Assembly: GCF_021165935.1 (NCBI RefSeq)
Contig: NZ_CP088953.1
Location: forward strand, 2,837,501 to 2,901,500
Source: Microbulbifer elongatus
GTDB taxonomy: Bacteria; Pseudomonadota; Gammaproteobacteria; Pseudomonadales; Cellvibrionaceae
Direction of reading: 5' to 3'
DNA: 64,000 nt
Position numbers and translations under genes: made by a program. The notes under the pieces are model-generated. The model saw nothing but the letters and a program-made list of their open reading frames with translations, was not told the DNA's origin and made no database searches. Below, in pieces: positions 63,098 through 64,000 of this stretch (within the stretch, counting starts at the first letter, position 1; each line of letters opens with the position of its first letter).

Positions 63098-63244
63098 AAT
63101 TCCCCGTAGGTTATTTTTATCGGGTGTGTGCCCATTGATACCGCTTGGGACGGACCCAGTCATCAAACTGTCTTATCTGTTATTCCACAAACCGAATCAT
63201 TATTCAACTTTATTTTGAGCGCTTGAAAAGTACCAGACACACGG

Positions 63245-63276
63245 CCTGCGTAGCCCCGGTTTAGCGGGACCGCAGG
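63245..63276 (-). terminator. Possible terminator after the FAD oxidoreductase gene
   Basis: CCTGCG (63245-63250) pairs with CGCAGG (63271-63276), with an inner CCCCGG/CGGG stem. It lies 31 bp past the stop of the minus-strand gene. No U-tract follows, so confidence is low. Confidence 0.3.
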
Positions 63277-63306
63277 AAAACCCGCGACGGGTCGACCGCG
63301 AGATCC

Positions 63307-64000
63307 CTATCGGCCCAGCTTGTCCAGCAAGCTGTAATAGACCATGCCTGCCACCAGCCCTGGCCAGCGCAGCAGTGTGCCGCCCGGGAAGCTCGGGGTT
63401 GGAATCTGCGCCAATATGTCAAACCTCTCCTCGCTACCCGCAATCACTTCTGCGAGCACTTTCCCTGCGAACGTGGCCGTGGGAACACCGTGCCCGGAAT
63501 AGCCCTGGCTGTAATAGACGTTGGGCTCCAGGCGCCCGACGCTGGGCATGCGGTTCATGGTGATGGCCAGGGTGCCACCCCAGCCGTAATCGATTCGCGT
63601 CTCGGCGAGTTGCGGATAGACTTCCAGCATGTACTTCCGGACAAACCCGGGAATGTCCTTGGGAAAACGCGAAGAATAGTTTTCACCACCGCCAAAAATC
63701 AGCCGGTTGTCGCCGGACAATTTCCAGTAGTTGATCACGAACAGTGTGTCTTGCAGCGCGTGATCGTTCGCAATCAATTCCCGTGCCAGTTTGTCGCCCA
63801 AAGGCTCTGTCGCCAACACAAAATTATTGATGGGCATGATACGCCCCGCCATGCGGGGCTCGAGCTTGCCCAGGTAGCCATTGCAGGCGAGTAGGATATT
63901 TCCCGCGCTCACCCGCCCTTTCGCCGTCGACACAACACAGGGGCTACCACCGGTGTAGCCGGTAACGCGACTGTGCTCGAAAAATAAAACACCGGCCTTG
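63307..64000 (-). CDS. FAD-dependent amine/amino-acid oxidoreductase, C-terminal part
   Basis: The frame is open to the end of the window, so about 230 C-terminal residues of a DAO-family flavoenzyme are seen. GNILLACNGYLGKLEPRMAGRIMPI, ATEPL, NYWKLSGDNRLIFGGG and YSQGYSGHGVPTATFAGKVLAE (split, C-terminal FAD block) match PuuB/gamma-glutamylputrescine oxidase and related enzymes. The FAD-binding N-terminus is outside the window. The product could act on gamma-glutamylated amines or on D-amino acids; neighbours do not decide. The window has no other polyamine gene. Confidence 0.88.
   Translation of the reverse strand, partial: KAGVLFFEHSRVTGYTGGSPCVVSTAKGRVSAGNILLACNGYLGKLEPRMAGRIMPINNFVLATEPLGDKLARELIANDHALQDTLFVINYWKLSGDNRLIFGGGENYSSRFPKDIPGFVRKYMLEVYPQLAETRIDYGWGGTLAITMNRMPSVGRLEPNVYYSQGYSGHGVPTATFAGKVLAEVIAGSEERFDILAQIPTPSFPGGTLLRWPGLVAGMVYYSLLDKLGR

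Overview
This 64 kb window is chromosomal DNA from a GC-rich gammaproteobacterium. The protein sequences, the three TonB-dependent receptors and the gene order suggest a marine Cellvibrionales-type organism (Microbulbifer-like), which is an inference and not a proven assignment. The central block cysG-serS-crcB-rarA-lolA-ftsK-trxB-aat-bpt-infA-clpA-clpS-cspD-icd-rluE-mnmA-hflD-purB, with aceA further on, is, from memory, close to the order in Pseudomonas aeruginosa. Most of the window is therefore conserved backbone. I found no CRISPR array, insertion sequence, prophage, tRNA or rRNA.

Layout. 1-3.5 kb: a cobalamin operon on the minus strand (btuB-cobO-cobQ, cut by the window edge) behind a cobalamin riboswitch. 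3.5-7.5 kb: the ergothioneine pair egtB-egtD, overlapping a DUF411 lipoprotein gene and followed by a YheT-type hydrolase. 7.6-13.0 kb: a large TonB-dependent receptor divergent from a penicillin-acylase-family amidase. 13.0-13.5 kb: a cloverleaf-like inverted repeat, a small membrane protein and a second long inverted repeat. 13.5-21.1 kb: cysG, serS, crcB, rarA, lolA and ftsK, all on the minus strand. 21.5-24.6 kb: trxB, the two N-end-rule aminoacyl-transferases aat and bpt, and infA on the plus strand. 24.6-28.1 kb: clpA and clpS (minus) with cspD divergent. Aat, Bpt, ClpS and ClpA form a complete N-degron pathway within about 5 kb. 28.3-36.2 kb: icd (minus), then rluE, mnmA, hflD, purB, a RoxA-like ribosomal oxygenase, a GNAT acetyltransferase and a DUF7931-like protein on the plus strand.

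36.2-57.2 kb is rich in genes for acetate and fatty-acid use and gluconeogenesis: malate synthase G, a LysR regulator, isocitrate lyase, acetate kinase, phosphotransacetylase, a large acetyl-CoA hydrolase/transferase, FadE, and the divergent PEP synthase and regulator pair (ppsA/ppsR). A DMT permease, rraA and an L,D-transpeptidase lie inside this stretch, and pabB closes it. Icd, at 28 kb, is the branch-point competitor of isocitrate lyase. 57.4-64 kb: a thioredoxin-fold CGKC protein, cysB, a TetR regulator coupled to a cytosolic 5'-nucleotidase, a third TonB-dependent receptor and the C-terminal part of a PuuB/DadA-type FAD oxidoreductase.

No clearly undescribed multi-gene system is evident. 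The best leads are non-coding: a spaced motif shared by the aceA and glcB promoters (each about 60-70 nt before the start codon), the cloverleaf repeat at 13.0 kb, and hairpins that may control translation or transcription ahead of pabB and the small gene at 13.4 kb. On the protein side, the egtB-egtD-DUF411 arrangement and the receptor/acylase pair are the most worth testing.
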